A stretch of 64,000 nucleotides of DNA, taken from the NCBI RefSeq assembly GCF_036840915.1, contig NZ_CP085725.1, forward strand, positions 1,488,001-1,552,000, in the 5' to 3' direction. This document shows positions 17,600-27,900 of the stretch, piece after piece. The stretch comes from Flavobacterium hankyongi (GTDB lineage Bacteria > Bacteroidota > Bacteroidia > Flavobacteriales > Flavobacteriaceae). The stretch's first letter is position 1; every line of letters starts with the position of its first letter. The position numbers and the translations under genes are program-made. The notes below the pieces were generated by a model. It ran no database searches, had not been told where the DNA came from, and saw nothing but the letters and a program-made list of their open reading frames with translations.

Positions 17600-18481
17600 A
17601 TGAAAAAAGTACTTTTTATACTTACTGTTCTTTGTTCTGTAGCATCTCAAAGTCAAAGTTTCAATGACCGATTTAAAATTTTAATGCAATTAGGTTCAGA
17701 TGCAAAATCAATGGATAACCTATTTAAAGAATGGAAACAAAAAGAACCTTCAAATCCTGAATTATATATTGGCGGATTCAATTTCTATTACCAAGAAGCC
17801 ACTAAAGAAATAATGAGTCTAACACCTTCTCCTACTGAGAATCCTCAGTATGAAGTACAAGACTCTACAAAAAAACCTGTTGCTTACCTAGGAGGTCAAA
17901 AAACACAAAATGATTCTTTGTTTAATGTTTCACAAAACTTTTTAGTGGAAGGTATTAAGAAAAACCCAAAGCGATTAGATATGCGATTTGGGAAAATATA
18001 TGCTTTGGGAACTTTTAATCGATTCAATGATTTTACGAGGGAATTACTTGAGACCTTAGAATACTCAAAAAAAATAAACCACAAGTGGTTATGGTCAAAT
18101 AATGAGCCTTTAAAAGACGAAATTAATTTCTTAAAAGCTGCGGTTCAAGATTACCAAAACACTTTATATAAAAATAATGAAGATGGTAATATGCTTCAAT
18201 TAGCTGAAAAAATGAATAGTATTTTCCCTAATGATCCTATTATTTTATGTACCCTTGGTTCTGCTTATCTAATGGATAATAAACTGGAAAAAGCACTTCC
18301 AATATTTGAAAAAGCGTATTCATTAAAATCTGATGACACTATCATAATTAACAATTTGGCTTTGTCATATTTCAACAATAAAGATTACAAAAACGCAAAA
18401 CGTTTCTTCACTGTTCTTTTAGATAAAGGAGATGAAAATCAAAAAAAGCTTGCAAAAGAGAAACTTAAACAGATGGAATAA
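17600..18481 (+). CDS. Exported tetratricopeptide-repeat protein
   Basis: This protein of 293 residues has a signal peptide (MKKVLFILTVLCSVASQSQS). Two C-terminal TPR units are visible: ILCTLGSAYLMDNKLEKALPIFEKAY and IINNLALSYFNNKDYKNAKRFF, each with the typical A/G-Y-A spacing. The N-terminal half contains KEPSNPELYIGGFNFYYQEA and is of unknown fold. It lies 4 bases after the VOC gene and is the last gene of that unit. Probably periplasmic, mediating protein contacts; no enzymatic motif is seen. Confidence 0.8.
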   Translation: MKKVLFILTVLCSVASQSQSFNDRFKILMQLGSDAKSMDNLFKEWKQKEPSNPELYIGGFNFYYQEATKEIMSLTPSPTENPQYEVQDSTKKPVAYLGGQKTQNDSLFNVSQNFLVEGIKKNPKRLDMRFGKIYALGTFNRFNDFTRELLETLEYSKKINHKWLWSNNEPLKDEINFLKAAVQDYQNTLYKNNEDGNMLQLAEKMNSIFPNDPIILCTLGSAYLMDNKLEKALPIFEKAYSLKSDDTIIINNLALSYFNNKDYKNAKRFFTVLLDKGDENQKKLAKEKLKQME

Positions 18482-18531
18482 ATATTATCAACAAATCGTA
18501 ATTCATAATTAATAATTCGTAATTAATATTT

Positions 18532-18539
18532 TACCTTTG
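18532..18539 (+). promoter_or_regulatory. Candidate -7 box
   Basis: TACCTTTG fits TAnnTTTG and ends 21 bases before the next start codon. No TTG is found at the proper distance upstream, so support is partial. Confidence 0.4.
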
Positions 18540-18560
18540 ACCTTTCAATAATTCAAGCTT

Positions 18561-19097
18561 ATGATTTACAAATTTAGAGTCATTTTAGATGCAGAAGAAG
18601 ATATATTTAGAGATATCGCTATAGATGAAAATGATACTTTAGAGGATTTACACAATAGTATTGTAAATTCTTTTGATTTTGATGGCATGGAAATGGCTGC
18701 GTTTTACACTTGTGATGACAAATGGAATCAAGACCAAGAAATTCCTTTATTTGATACAGGTGACAATCCTGGAGAAGGATTAACAATGGCAGATTATTTA
18801 TTGTCTGGTATGTTTGATAAGGACAGTACAAAAATGATTTATGTATATGATTTTTTCAATATGTGGACATTCTTTGTAGAACTTGCGGCTATTGAAGAAC
18901 CAGAAAGCGGCGTAAGCTATCCTGATGTTTTATTTTCTCACGGAATTATGCCAATGACAGCTCCTGATAAAGAATTTGCTTCAGAAAAAGATGAATTTGG
19001 AAGTGAGTTCGAAGACGATTACGACGACGAAGACCTTGATATGTTTGAAGGAGATGATTCTTTCGAAGATTATGGATTCGAAGACAATTGGAACTAA
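18561..19097 (+). CDS. Plasmid pRiA4b ORF-3-like family protein
   Basis: The 178-residue protein opens with YKFRVILDAEEDIFRDIAIDENDTL and contains LHNSIVNSFDFDG, AAFYTCDDKW and MIYVYDFFNMWTFFVELAAI. These match the pattern of the pRiA4b ORF-3 domain, whose function is unknown despite its plasmid-derived name. The last 40 residues are almost entirely acidic (EFEDDYDDEDLDMFEGDD), an unstructured tail common in Bacteroidota members. It is a monocistronic gene with its own terminator and there is no transposase or plasmid gene nearby. Confidence 0.82.
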   Translation: MIYKFRVILDAEEDIFRDIAIDENDTLEDLHNSIVNSFDFDGMEMAAFYTCDDKWNQDQEIPLFDTGDNPGEGLTMADYLLSGMFDKDSTKMIYVYDFFNMWTFFVELAAIEEPESGVSYPDVLFSHGIMPMTAPDKEFASEKDEFGSEFEDDYDDEDLDMFEGDDSFEDYGFEDNWN

Positions 19098-19121
19098 AAA
19101 ATTAAAATAAATTATTATAGA

Positions 19122-19160
19122 ACCAAGATTTTAGATTTCTCTTTTTTCTTGGTTTTTTTA
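19122..19160 (+). terminator. Intrinsic terminator
   Basis: AACCAAGA (19122-19129) pairs with TCTTGGTT (19148-19155) and runs into a T-tract. The loop is 18 bases. It sits 25 bases after the stop of the ORF-3-like gene. Confidence 0.7.
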
Positions 19161-19177
19161 TCTAAAATAGTATCAAA

Positions 19178-20236
19178 ATGATAAATCTTTTTAATACCCA
19201 CATCGACAATCTTTCTATTCATAGAGTTGGAAATAAAAGTAGAAATGAAGCTGTTTTTGTTTCAGAACAACCCTATGCACTAAATGATGAAATAATGCCT
19301 TTACTTAAAGAATTTTTCTTCAAACCGTTTAGAAGTGGCGAAGAAAACTACTATCAGTTTGCACATGATGTTGATTTAGAATACAACGAAATGTACAATT
19401 TGGCTTCAGAAATTTTCAACAACCCAAGCAATGTTCATGAAGTTTCTAAAAAGATTACAAAACACTTATTTGAGCAGTCTAATCATCCGCACATTAAAAA
19501 CGGTGAAGTTTATATCGCTTATCTAACAAATGTTTCCATCGATAATAACCCTGTAGATGCAATTGGGATTTTTAAAAGTGAAATTAAAACCGATTTCCTT
19601 CAGTTTGAAGAGAAAGAAACAAATCTAGAAATGATTCTTCAACAAGGAATCAATCTTCAAAAACTAGATAAAGGGTGTTTAATTTTCAATTATAAAAAAG
19701 AAGAAGGTTACAAAATTTTAACAGTTGATAGCAACAGATATGATGCTCGTTATTGGTTAGAACATTTCCTTTCTGTGGATGCTTTTCAGGATGAGAACTT
19801 CATGACTAAAAAGTATTTAAAATTCTGTCAGGACTTTGCAAAAGATGTTGTTTTACCTGCAGAAGATAAAAAAGAAGAAGTTTTATTCATGAATCGTGCA
19901 GTAAATCACTTTGCTAAGAATGATAATTTTGAAGAAACTAATTTCTTAAATGAAGTGATTGATAATCCTGATTTGATTTCGGAGTTTAAAAACTATAAAA
20001 TAGATAAAGGAGAAAAATACAGTATCGAAGATTTGACGACTTTCCCGATTGCAAATGCCGCAGTTACTGATGCGCGTCGTAAAATGAAAAATGTTATCGA
20101 ATTAGATACAAACATTCAAATCAAATTAGACTTTGTAAATCCAGAGAGTGCTGAAAAATTTGTTGAAAAAGGCTGGGACGAAGAAAAACAAATGTATTAC
20201 TACTTAGTATATTTTAATAAAGAACAAAAAAGTTAA
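19178..20236 (+). CDS. Nucleoid-associated protein (YejK/NdpA family)
   Basis: The 352-residue protein has the length and order of the 37-kDa nucleoid-associated family. The N-terminus carries IHRVGNKSRNEAVFVSEQP and PLLKEFFFKPF. The central part has VYIAYLTNVSIDNNPVDAIGIFKSE and KGCLIFNYKKEEGYKILTVD, then YDARYWLEHFLSVDAFQDENFMT. It is thought to bind DNA in the nucleoid; E. coli YejK has been reported to interact with topoisomerases. The gene is flanked by terminators on both sides and is probably transcribed alone. Confidence 0.85.
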   Translation: MINLFNTHIDNLSIHRVGNKSRNEAVFVSEQPYALNDEIMPLLKEFFFKPFRSGEENYYQFAHDVDLEYNEMYNLASEIFNNPSNVHEVSKKITKHLFEQSNHPHIKNGEVYIAYLTNVSIDNNPVDAIGIFKSEIKTDFLQFEEKETNLEMILQQGINLQKLDKGCLIFNYKKEEGYKILTVDSNRYDARYWLEHFLSVDAFQDENFMTKKYLKFCQDFAKDVVLPAEDKKEEVLFMNRAVNHFAKNDNFEETNFLNEVIDNPDLISEFKNYKIDKGEKYSIEDLTTFPIANAAVTDARRKMKNVIELDTNIQIKLDFVNPESAEKFVEKGWDEEKQMYYYLVYFNKEQKS

Positions 20237-20270
20237 CCATCAACTTTTAAAACATAATAACCTAATCCTC

Positions 20271-20294
20271 AATACTTAACGTTGAGTATTTTTT
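20271..20294 (+). terminator. Intrinsic terminator
   Basis: AATACTTAAC (20271-20280) pairs with GTTGAGTATT (20281-20290) with one G-U pair, and TTTT follows. It is 35 bases after the nucleoid-associated protein stop. Confidence 0.65.
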
Positions 20295-20423
20295 ATTTAA
20301 AAATTGATAATTTTGTAAGAAAAATATCAATTTATATATTAAGAATTACATTTAAACGATTTTTTTACACGCTTTATCGAAATATTTATATTTTTACATA
20401 ACAATAATGTTAATACTCTAGTT

Positions 20424-20669
20424 ATGAACAAGATGAGCTTCAAAGAAAAATGGTTTTCGAAAAAAATTTTCTGCTACCTTTTTGGTCATAAACTAGTTAC
20501 AACACGAAAAGTTACAAATCACTTTAGTGAATATCAATGTGTTCATTGTCAGTTGGAGCTTACAAACGATATTAAGGGAAGTAAAACTTATCTTACTCCT
20601 GAATTGAAAGAAGTGAATGAAACTTTATTACAGTTTTATAAAAAAAAGCACCATCATTTATCAGCTTAG
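20424..20669 (+). CDS. Small CxxC protein of unknown function
   Basis: An 81-residue protein with FCYLFGHKL at 16-24 and EYQCVHCQLEL at 37-47. Cys17, His22, Cys39 and Cys42 could bind one zinc ion. The layout resembles short zinc-ribbon-like proteins of the DUF1660 type, in which a CxxFGH motif precedes a CxxCG knuckle, but the similarity is judged by eye. It stands alone between two terminators. Met4 is an alternative start. No partner is suggested by the neighbours. Confidence 0.65.
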   Translation: MNKMSFKEKWFSKKIFCYLFGHKLVTTRKVTNHFSEYQCVHCQLELTNDIKGSKTYLTPELKEVNETLLQFYKKKHHHLSA

Positions 20670-20713
20670 CATATTATTGTTCAAAATAACCTATTACCTC
20701 CTTAAATACCATG

Positions 20714-20745
20714 AATCCTCAACTCACAAGTTGAGGATTTTTTTT
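20714..20745 (+). terminator. Strong intrinsic terminator
   Basis: AATCCTCAACT (20714-20724) and AGTTGAGGATT (20729-20739) form a perfect 11-bp stem with a CACA loop followed by a run of T. It separates the small CxxC gene from the ABC exporter and lies inside the longer, unlikely upstream extension of the ABC frame. Confidence 0.9.
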
Positions 20746-20799
20746 GTAACATTTATAAAACTATTTCGTCTTACTTTTATCAATCAAAAAACAATTATT

Positions 20800-21708
20800 T
20801 TGGAAACAATCTTAACAATTACAAATCTTAACAAGGTTTACAATAAATATGTTCATGCTGTAAAAAACCTATCTCTGGAAATACACAAAGGCAATGTTTA
20901 TGGTATCCTTGGTCCTAATGGTTCTGGAAAATCAACAACACTTGGTATAGTTCTTAATGTGGTAAACAAAACATCTGGTGATTACCAATGGTTTGAAGGA
21001 AAGATGCAAACTCATGACGCATTAAAAAAAGTTGGAGCTATAATTGAACGTCCTAACTTTTATCCTTACATGACTGCTAAAGAAAATCTGGAGCTAGTTT
21101 GTAAAATAAAAAACATCCCTTTTACTAAAGTTCAGGAAAAACTAGAAATCGTTGGATTAACTGAGCGAATGAATAGTAAATTCAGCACTTTTTCTTTGGG
21201 AATGAAACAACGTTTAGCAATTGCTTCTGCTCTATTGAATGACCCTGAAATTTTAATTCTTGACGAACCAACAAATGGTTTAGATCCTCAAGGAATTCAC
21301 CAAATTAGAGATATTATAAAACTTATCGCCTCTCAAGGAACTACAATTTTACTTGCCTCTCACCTTTTAGACGAAGTAGAAAAAGTGTGTTCTCATGTTC
21401 TTGTTCTCAGAAAAGGGGAAATGTTATATTCAGGAACTGTCGATGGAATGACAAATAAGCAAGGATTTTTTGAACTAAAATCTAAAGACAACAATGAACT
21501 AAAATCTGTTTTAGAACATCATTCATCAGTAGAAAAAATAACTGAAGAAGAAGGAAAGTTAATGGTTTATCTAAAATCAGATCTTGAATCAGAAGAACTT
21601 AATCAATATTTGTTTCAAAAAAATATTGTTTTACAACATTTGGTAAAACGTAAACATAGTCTAGAAGCACAATTCCTAGAATTAACAAACAATCATCAAT
21701 CAAACTAA
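20800..21708 (+). CDS. ABC transporter ATP-binding protein
   Basis: The start is taken as TTG at 20800, giving METILTITNLNKVY and 302 residues. The frame stays open to 20617, but that extension runs through the previous gene's end and a strong terminator, and has no family similarity. Walker A is GPNGSGKST, the signature is the exporter-type variant FSLGMKQR, and Walker B is ILILDEPTNGLDP with the switch His in LLASHLLDE. It pairs with the permease that begins 14 bases downstream. The pair resembles CcmA/NatA-like export or lantibiotic-immunity-type systems; the substrate is unknown. Confidence 0.9.
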   Translation: METILTITNLNKVYNKYVHAVKNLSLEIHKGNVYGILGPNGSGKSTTLGIVLNVVNKTSGDYQWFEGKMQTHDALKKVGAIIERPNFYPYMTAKENLELVCKIKNIPFTKVQEKLEIVGLTERMNSKFSTFSLGMKQRLAIASALLNDPEILILDEPTNGLDPQGIHQIRDIIKLIASQGTTILLASHLLDEVEKVCSHVLVLRKGEMLYSGTVDGMTNKQGFFELKSKDNNELKSVLEHHSSVEKITEEEGKLMVYLKSDLESEELNQYLFQKNIVLQHLVKRKHSLEAQFLELTNNHQSN

Positions 21709-21722
21709 CATCATCAATCAAA

Positions 21723-22559
21723 ATGAAACGATTACTATCAATAGAATTTCAAAAAATATGGAAAAATAAAGCGAGTCGAGTATTAAGTATTGCTTACTTC
21801 GTTATTTTATCATTCATAGCACTTATTGCTTCTATAAAATTTGAAATAGGACCTATTAAAATAGACTTGGCAGAAACTGGCATTTTCAATTTTCCTTTCA
21901 TATGGCATTTTAATACTTACATCGCAGCAATTCTTAAATTCTTTTTAGCTGTTGTTATAGTTTCTATGATGGCAAATGAATACAGCTATGGCACTTTAAA
22001 ACAAAACTTGATTGACGGAATGAGTAAAGAAGAGTTCATAAAATCAAAGTTTTTAACTGTCTTAGCGTTTTCAGGAATTTCGACTGCATTTGTTTTTGTA
22101 ATGTCGCTAATCTTAGGACTTTTATTTTCATCGTATAATGAATTTTCAATAATTTTTTCAGATTTAGATTATCTATTAGCCTATTTTGTAAAGCTTGTTG
22201 GATTTTTCTCATTCTGCTTGTTTTTAGGAATCTTAGTTAAACGTTCTGCTTTTGCATTAGGTTTCCTTTTAATTTGGAGTATTTTAGAAAATATTGCCTA
22301 TGGAGTTTTAAAGTTCAAAATATTCAACGGAAGTGAAAAAGTAGATACAGCATTTCAGTTTTTCCCTTTAGAATCAATGTCTAGTCTGATAGTAGAACCG
22401 TTTACACGATTATCTTTTGTAAAAACAATTGGAACTCAAATAGGAGTTGAAAATACCAAAAACTATAGTGTTGATTATCTTTCGATTATTACAGTTATAG
22501 TTTGGACAGCAATTTTCATAATTTTATCTTATAAAATACTCAAAAGAAGAGATTTGTAG
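21723..22559 (+). CDS. ABC-2 type transporter permease
   Basis: The 278-residue membrane protein has about six transmembrane segments. It begins MKRLLSIEFQKIWKNKASRVL, a cytoplasmic lead typical of ABC-2 permeases, and has a large extracellular loop after the first helix. The conserved stretch MMANEYSYGTLKQNLIDGMSKEEFIKSKF follows the second segment, as in this family. It works with the ATPase encoded 14 bases upstream as a half-transporter dimer. No lipoprotein or two-component genes adjoin, so the cargo cannot be guessed. Confidence 0.88.
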   Translation: MKRLLSIEFQKIWKNKASRVLSIAYFVILSFIALIASIKFEIGPIKIDLAETGIFNFPFIWHFNTYIAAILKFFLAVVIVSMMANEYSYGTLKQNLIDGMSKEEFIKSKFLTVLAFSGISTAFVFVMSLILGLLFSSYNEFSIIFSDLDYLLAYFVKLVGFFSFCLFLGILVKRSAFALGFLLIWSILENIAYGVLKFKIFNGSEKVDTAFQFFPLESMSSLIVEPFTRLSFVKTIGTQIGVENTKNYSVDYLSIITVIVWTAIFIILSYKILKRRDL

Positions 22560-22567
22560 TATCTTTG
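22560..22567 (+). promoter_or_regulatory. Candidate -7 box
   Basis: TATCTTTG, followed by CACGCC, fits TAnnTTTG and directly follows the permease stop codon, 23 bases before the next start. The -33 element is not clear. Confidence 0.5.
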
Positions 22568-22590
22568 CACGCCCAAAATGTGTAAAATAC

Positions 22591-24879
22591 ATGAAATCAT
22601 TTTTAAAACTACTTACATTCTTAAGTTTTACAATTAGTAACGCTCAATACATTCAAGTTGATGATACTTATACAGCGCAACAACTTATTCAGAATGTCTT
22701 TGCAAGCAGTGGATGTGCAAATGTATCTAATGTAGTTGTTTCTGGAGGAAACTTTGGAGCAGAGCAAAGTTATGGTTATTTCAACCAAGGCACCAGTACA
22801 TTTCCGTTTGCTAATGGTATAGTTTTAAGTACAGGAAAAGCAGTTTCTGCGATTGGTCCTAATACAGGAAACTCTAGCGAAGGGGATACTTCTTGGAGTG
22901 GTGATGCGGATTTAGAACAAGCCATTAGTGTTAACAATACAATCAATGCAACTGTCATTGAATTTGATTTCATTCCTTTTACAAACAATATAAGTTTTGA
23001 TTATATTTTTTCATCAGAACAATATTTATCAAGTCCATCAGCAAATCAATGTGGTTATACTGATGGATTTGCGTTTTTACTTAAACCAGTAGGATCCTCA
23101 ACTTATCAAAATTTGGCACTGGTACCAGGTACAAATATTCCTGTGAGTGTTAATACTATTAGAGGATCTGGAACAATTTGTCCTCCGGCAAACGAACCTT
23201 ATTTTGATGCTTTCAACGGATTTAATCATCCAACAACTTTTAACGGTCAAACTAAAATTTTAAAAGCAAAATCAGTAGTAACGCCTGGAGTAACCTACCA
23301 TATCAAATTAGTAATTGCTGACCAAGGAAATAATTTATACGATTCTGCTATATTTCTAGGTGGAGGAAGTTTTCAAAGTAGTACCGATTTAGGAGTAGAT
23401 CATTTAATTACAACAAATAATCCTTATTGTGCAGGAGAAAATGTAACATTAAATGCAACACAACCTGGAACAAATACTTATAAATGGTTTAAGAATGGTA
23501 TTGATACAGGAATTACAACACCAACATTCCCTGTAACGGATAATACTAATTCAAATGTTGTTACATATAAGGTAGAAGTTTTGATAAATGGTTCTTGTCT
23601 TTCTACTGGTGAAGTAAAATTGCAGTTTGCCGCTCTTCCCAATTTAAGTAATCAAGTTTTAGTCCAATGTGATGACAATAACGATGGTAGTGCTATTTTT
23701 AACCTTACAAAATTAGACAACTTAATAAAAAACGGCGACACTTCATTAGGAAATGTATCTTATTATGAAACTATTGGAGGTACAGCAATTGTCAATACAA
23801 CATCATATACAAGTATTCCTAAGATTATTTATGCTGAAGTAGCAAATTCTAACGGATGTAAATCGACTTGCCAAATAAATTTACAAATTGCCAATAATCC
23901 TGTCAATTCTCCCGTTTCATACCAAAAATGTGATGAAGATGGTACTAAAAACGGAATAACAACCTTTGATTTAAATGCAGAAATAACTCCAATTGTAACA
24001 ACTGGACTACCTTCAGGTTTAACAGTTCAATATTATTCTTCAAAAGTTAATGCTACAACAGAAAATAATGCACTTCCAAATAATTTTATAAATACAACTG
24101 CAAACAATCAAACCATTTTTGCTAGAATTATAAATGGTCCAGATTGCTATGGTTTAGTTGAAGTAAACTTAACAGTAAACTATCTGGATCCAATCAATTT
24201 TAATACCGAAACTTTTGGTATTTGTCAAGGAAGTCCTTTAACCTTAAGTGTTCCAAATATCTATAGCAATTATTCATGGTTAAATGTTGTAAGTACTACA
24301 AATGAAGCAACTATTTCTTCCTCTGGAAATTATTCAGTTGTAGTTACCGATGCTAACGGATGTAAAGCAACTAAAAACTTCATTGTTAAGACTTCTGCCC
24401 CTGCATCTAATATTAATGCAGAAATAACTGAGTTTACTGGCAATGAAAACAATTCAATTTTAATTACTTACACAGATAATGGAGGTAATTATGCATTCTC
24501 AATTGACCAAATAAATTATCAATCAAGTCCTTTATTTGAAAATGTTCCAGCTGGAGAGTATACTATTTCAGTTAAAGATCTAAATGGATGTCTTCCAACT
24601 CCAACAAAAACAATTTATGTTCTAGATTACCCTAGCTTTTTTACTCCAAACGGAGATGGTTATAACGATACTTGGGTAATTAAAAATATAAAAACGAAAC
24701 CAAATACATTAATTAGCGTTTTTGATAGGTTTGGAAAGCTTGTAAAACAATTTAATTCTAATTCAGAAGGTTGGAATGGTACTTTTAATGGTCAAAATTT
24801 ACCAGCAACAGATTATTGGTTTACTTTAACACTTACTAATGGAAATATAGTAAGAGGGCATTTCGCGCTTAAGAGATAA
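22591..24879 (+). CDS. T9SS type B surface protein with choice-of-anchor L domain
   Basis: The 762-residue protein has a signal peptide (MKSFLKLLTFLSFTISNAQ). The N-terminal choice-of-anchor L region includes QLIQNVFASSGCANVSNV, GIVLSTGKA, FDYIFSSEQY and DGFAFLLKP. Ig-like and SprB-like repeats follow with paired cysteines (YKWFKNGIDTG, CDDNNDGSAIFNL). It ends with the gliding-motility-associated C-terminal signal (FFTPNGDGYNDTW ... VFDRFGKLV ... GWNGTFNGQNLPATDYWFTL), which marks type B export by T9SS. It is expected on the cell surface as an adhesin. A second, larger type B protein follows after 37 bases and probably shares a transcript. Confidence 0.92.
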   Translation: MKSFLKLLTFLSFTISNAQYIQVDDTYTAQQLIQNVFASSGCANVSNVVVSGGNFGAEQSYGYFNQGTSTFPFANGIVLSTGKAVSAIGPNTGNSSEGDTSWSGDADLEQAISVNNTINATVIEFDFIPFTNNISFDYIFSSEQYLSSPSANQCGYTDGFAFLLKPVGSSTYQNLALVPGTNIPVSVNTIRGSGTICPPANEPYFDAFNGFNHPTTFNGQTKILKAKSVVTPGVTYHIKLVIADQGNNLYDSAIFLGGGSFQSSTDLGVDHLITTNNPYCAGENVTLNATQPGTNTYKWFKNGIDTGITTPTFPVTDNTNSNVVTYKVEVLINGSCLSTGEVKLQFAALPNLSNQVLVQCDDNNDGSAIFNLTKLDNLIKNGDTSLGNVSYYETIGGTAIVNTTSYTSIPKIIYAEVANSNGCKSTCQINLQIANNPVNSPVSYQKCDEDGTKNGITTFDLNAEITPIVTTGLPSGLTVQYYSSKVNATTENNALPNNFINTTANNQTIFARIINGPDCYGLVEVNLTVNYLDPINFNTETFGICQGSPLTLSVPNIYSNYSWLNVVSTTNEATISSSGNYSVVVTDANGCKATKNFIVKTSAPASNINAEITEFTGNENNSILITYTDNGGNYAFSIDQINYQSSPLFENVPAGEYTISVKDLNGCLPTPTKTIYVLDYPSFFTPNGDGYNDTWVIKNIKTKPNTLISVFDRFGKLVKQFNSNSEGWNGTFNGQNLPATDYWFTLTLTNGNIVRGHFALKR

Positions 24880-24916
24880 AAAACTATCTTTGGGGTTTTT
24901 GTTATATAAAAACCGC

Positions 24917-27900
24917 ATGAAATCAAAGTTACTTTTATTAGCCTTATTTTTTAGTTTAAATTGTTTTTCTCAGTTTAGTAAAACACATTATATTCCGCCT
25001 TTATCAAATACCGATGCCTATGAAACATTAGGCCAATACATGTATATTTCTACTCCGAGTATTACAGATATAAATTATAGAGTAATCGCCATTGGAGGAG
25101 CCGTTACTACAGGAACTGTAAGAAGAGACAATCCTCAAACAGTATTTATTGGAACAGGTTCAGATACTCAATTATTAGCTAATGGCCATGATGTAAGTAC
25201 AATTCTAAACGATAAAGGCTATATAGTTGAAGCTGATGATCTGATTTATGTAACTGTAAGATTGACCGCAGCTAGTAACAACCACGCTGGAGGATTGGTT
25301 TCCAAAGGACTGGCAGCATTAGGAACTCAGTTTAGAATTGGTGCTATGATAAATACTGGAATAGCTACAGATTCCAGACACTATACATTTGCTTCAATTT
25401 TAGCTACAGAAAATAATACGGTCATTTCTTTTAGTGATATAAAACCTGGGGTTATACTTAACAACAATACAGCAGCAGGCAATACTCCTGCGAATGTAAC
25501 ATTAAATGCTGGCGAAAGTTACATTATCTCTGCAGAAGGACCCCATCTACAAAATGCTGACGGCTTAATTGGAGCTTTAATATCTTCAACCAAGCCTGTG
25601 GCAGTAAATTGTGGTTCTTATGGAGGGTCTAATGGAACTATTAGCAACAACTCTGATATTGGTTTCGATCAAATTGTTTCTGCAGAAAGAACAGGAACAG
25701 AATATATATTTATTAGAGGTGATGGTGAAGATGTTATTGAACGACCAACAATTGTTGCAAACGAAAATAACACCGAAGTATTTTTAAATGGAAATACTAC
25801 TCCTTTTATAGTTTTAAATGCTGGTGAATATGTAGCCTTAAATGGTTCTCAATTTTCTGTTTTAAACAACTTATATGTTAAAACTTCAAAAAAAGCTTTT
25901 GCATATCAAGGAATTGGAGGAAGTACACAGGCCAATCAAAACATGCATTTTTTACCTCCACTTAGTTGTGAAACTCCAAAAGCAATAAACAACATTCCTT
26001 TTATTAATTCAGTAGGCTCAAATCCGAGTTTCACAGGAACAGTTTGCTTAGTTACTGAAACAGGTGCTTCTCTAGATTTCATAATTAATGGTACAAACCA
26101 TACTTTAACTAATCTTCCACCTGGAGTAGTAGCTAATGGTCCATTTAATGTTACAGGAAATCCATTATATCAAACCTATATGATAAATGGTTTAACGGGC
26201 AATGTGTCTGTATTTTCAAGTAAATCAGTTTATTTATCTTACTATGGTTCGTCAGGCGCAGCTACATATGGAGGGTTTTATTCTGGATTTACATTCAAGC
26301 CAGAAATATCATTCAATAAAATTACAGTAACATCAACTAATTGTATTCCTAATGTAAAACTAGCTGTAAATAGTATTACTTCATTTGACACTTTTGAATG
26401 GTTTTTTAATGGTGTTTTAATTCCTGGAGCAATTACTAATGAATACACACCAACCCAACCAGGGTATTACAAAGTAAAAGCTAGTATTTCTGGTTGTGGA
26501 ACACCAATTGAATCAGATGAAATTCCAGTAAGTTCATGTCCTACTAATATTGATGGAGATTTAGCAAATGATAATATTGATATAGACAACAATAATAACG
26601 GCATTTTAAACTGCGCAGAATCTTATGGAAATCAAGATATCAATATTGTAAATCCAAATTCAGGACTTGTTTCTGTAGGAACTTACAATAATACCTTTAC
26701 TGGATTAATTACTAATTCATTACCAACTGCAACAACACCATTTATTGGCAATGCAAATGGCAGTTTTGTAACGGAAATACCCGCAGGAAAAGGTTATTAT
26801 GTATCATATAAACAAACCTATGCTCAACCTATAAATATAACTTTAGAATATCCATTAACTGCAAATGCAACTGATTTGATTAATGCTAATGCAGAATATG
26901 TTGTTAATGCTGATACGAATAAAACTGTAACTGTACTTAATCCAACAAATCAATTATTAATTGACACTAATTATGATGGAATTTATGAAAGTGGTGTTAC
27001 AGAATTTTCATCATTTGAAATTCGTTTCAGATTAAATGGTAGTGTTCCATTAGCAGCAGGAACAGGAACATTTAAATTTCAATCGTATCAAACATCAACA
27101 TTCAAAGTAACACACAAAAACTTACTTGATTCAACAGGCAACAAATCAACTTTTAAATTAACAGCTACTTGTGTTCCAAATGATACAGATGGTGATGGTA
27201 TTCCAAATCAATTAGATTCCGATAACGACAATGATGGTATTTTAGACATCACAGAAGTGCAAGGAAACAATGCGCTTGCTTTATCAAATGCTGATACTAA
27301 TTCAAACGGCTTAGATAATGCTTTCGAACCAGGCTTAACACCTGTCGATACTGATTTAGATTTAATTCCAGATTATTTAGATCTTGATTCAGACAATGAT
27401 GGAATTACAGATTTAAATGAAGGAATTGTTGATACAGACAATGACGGAATTAAAAATTATAGAGATTTAGATTCTGATAACGATTTATGTAATGATGTTA
27501 TTGAAGCAGGGTTTTTAGACGGAAATAGTGATGGAATTTTAGGAGCACTAACGCCCCCAACTGTCAACCAAAATGGATTGGTAACAAGCGGTGTAGGATA
27601 CACAACTCCAAATTTAAATTATATTGTTTCTGCTCCAATAGAAATCACGCAACAACCACAGACAAATCCAACATGTGAATTAGAAACAGCTACAATTACT
27701 GTTGCTGACAATGGAGGAAATACTTATCAATGGCAATTATCTACAGATAATGGTGCAACATGGAGTAATTTATCAAACAACACTATATATTCAAATGTTA
27801 CTACAAACACTTTGTCTGTAAACAACATTACTAATGCAATGAGTAGTTATAAATATAGAGTTCGTTTAGACAAAACAGGAAATTCTTGTGGATTATTATC

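Noticed and set aside
18561..19097. Mobile element suggested by the names pRiA4b ORF-3 and IS1096 passenger
   Set aside because: The family name reflects its first member only. There are no inverted repeats, target duplications or transposase near this gene.
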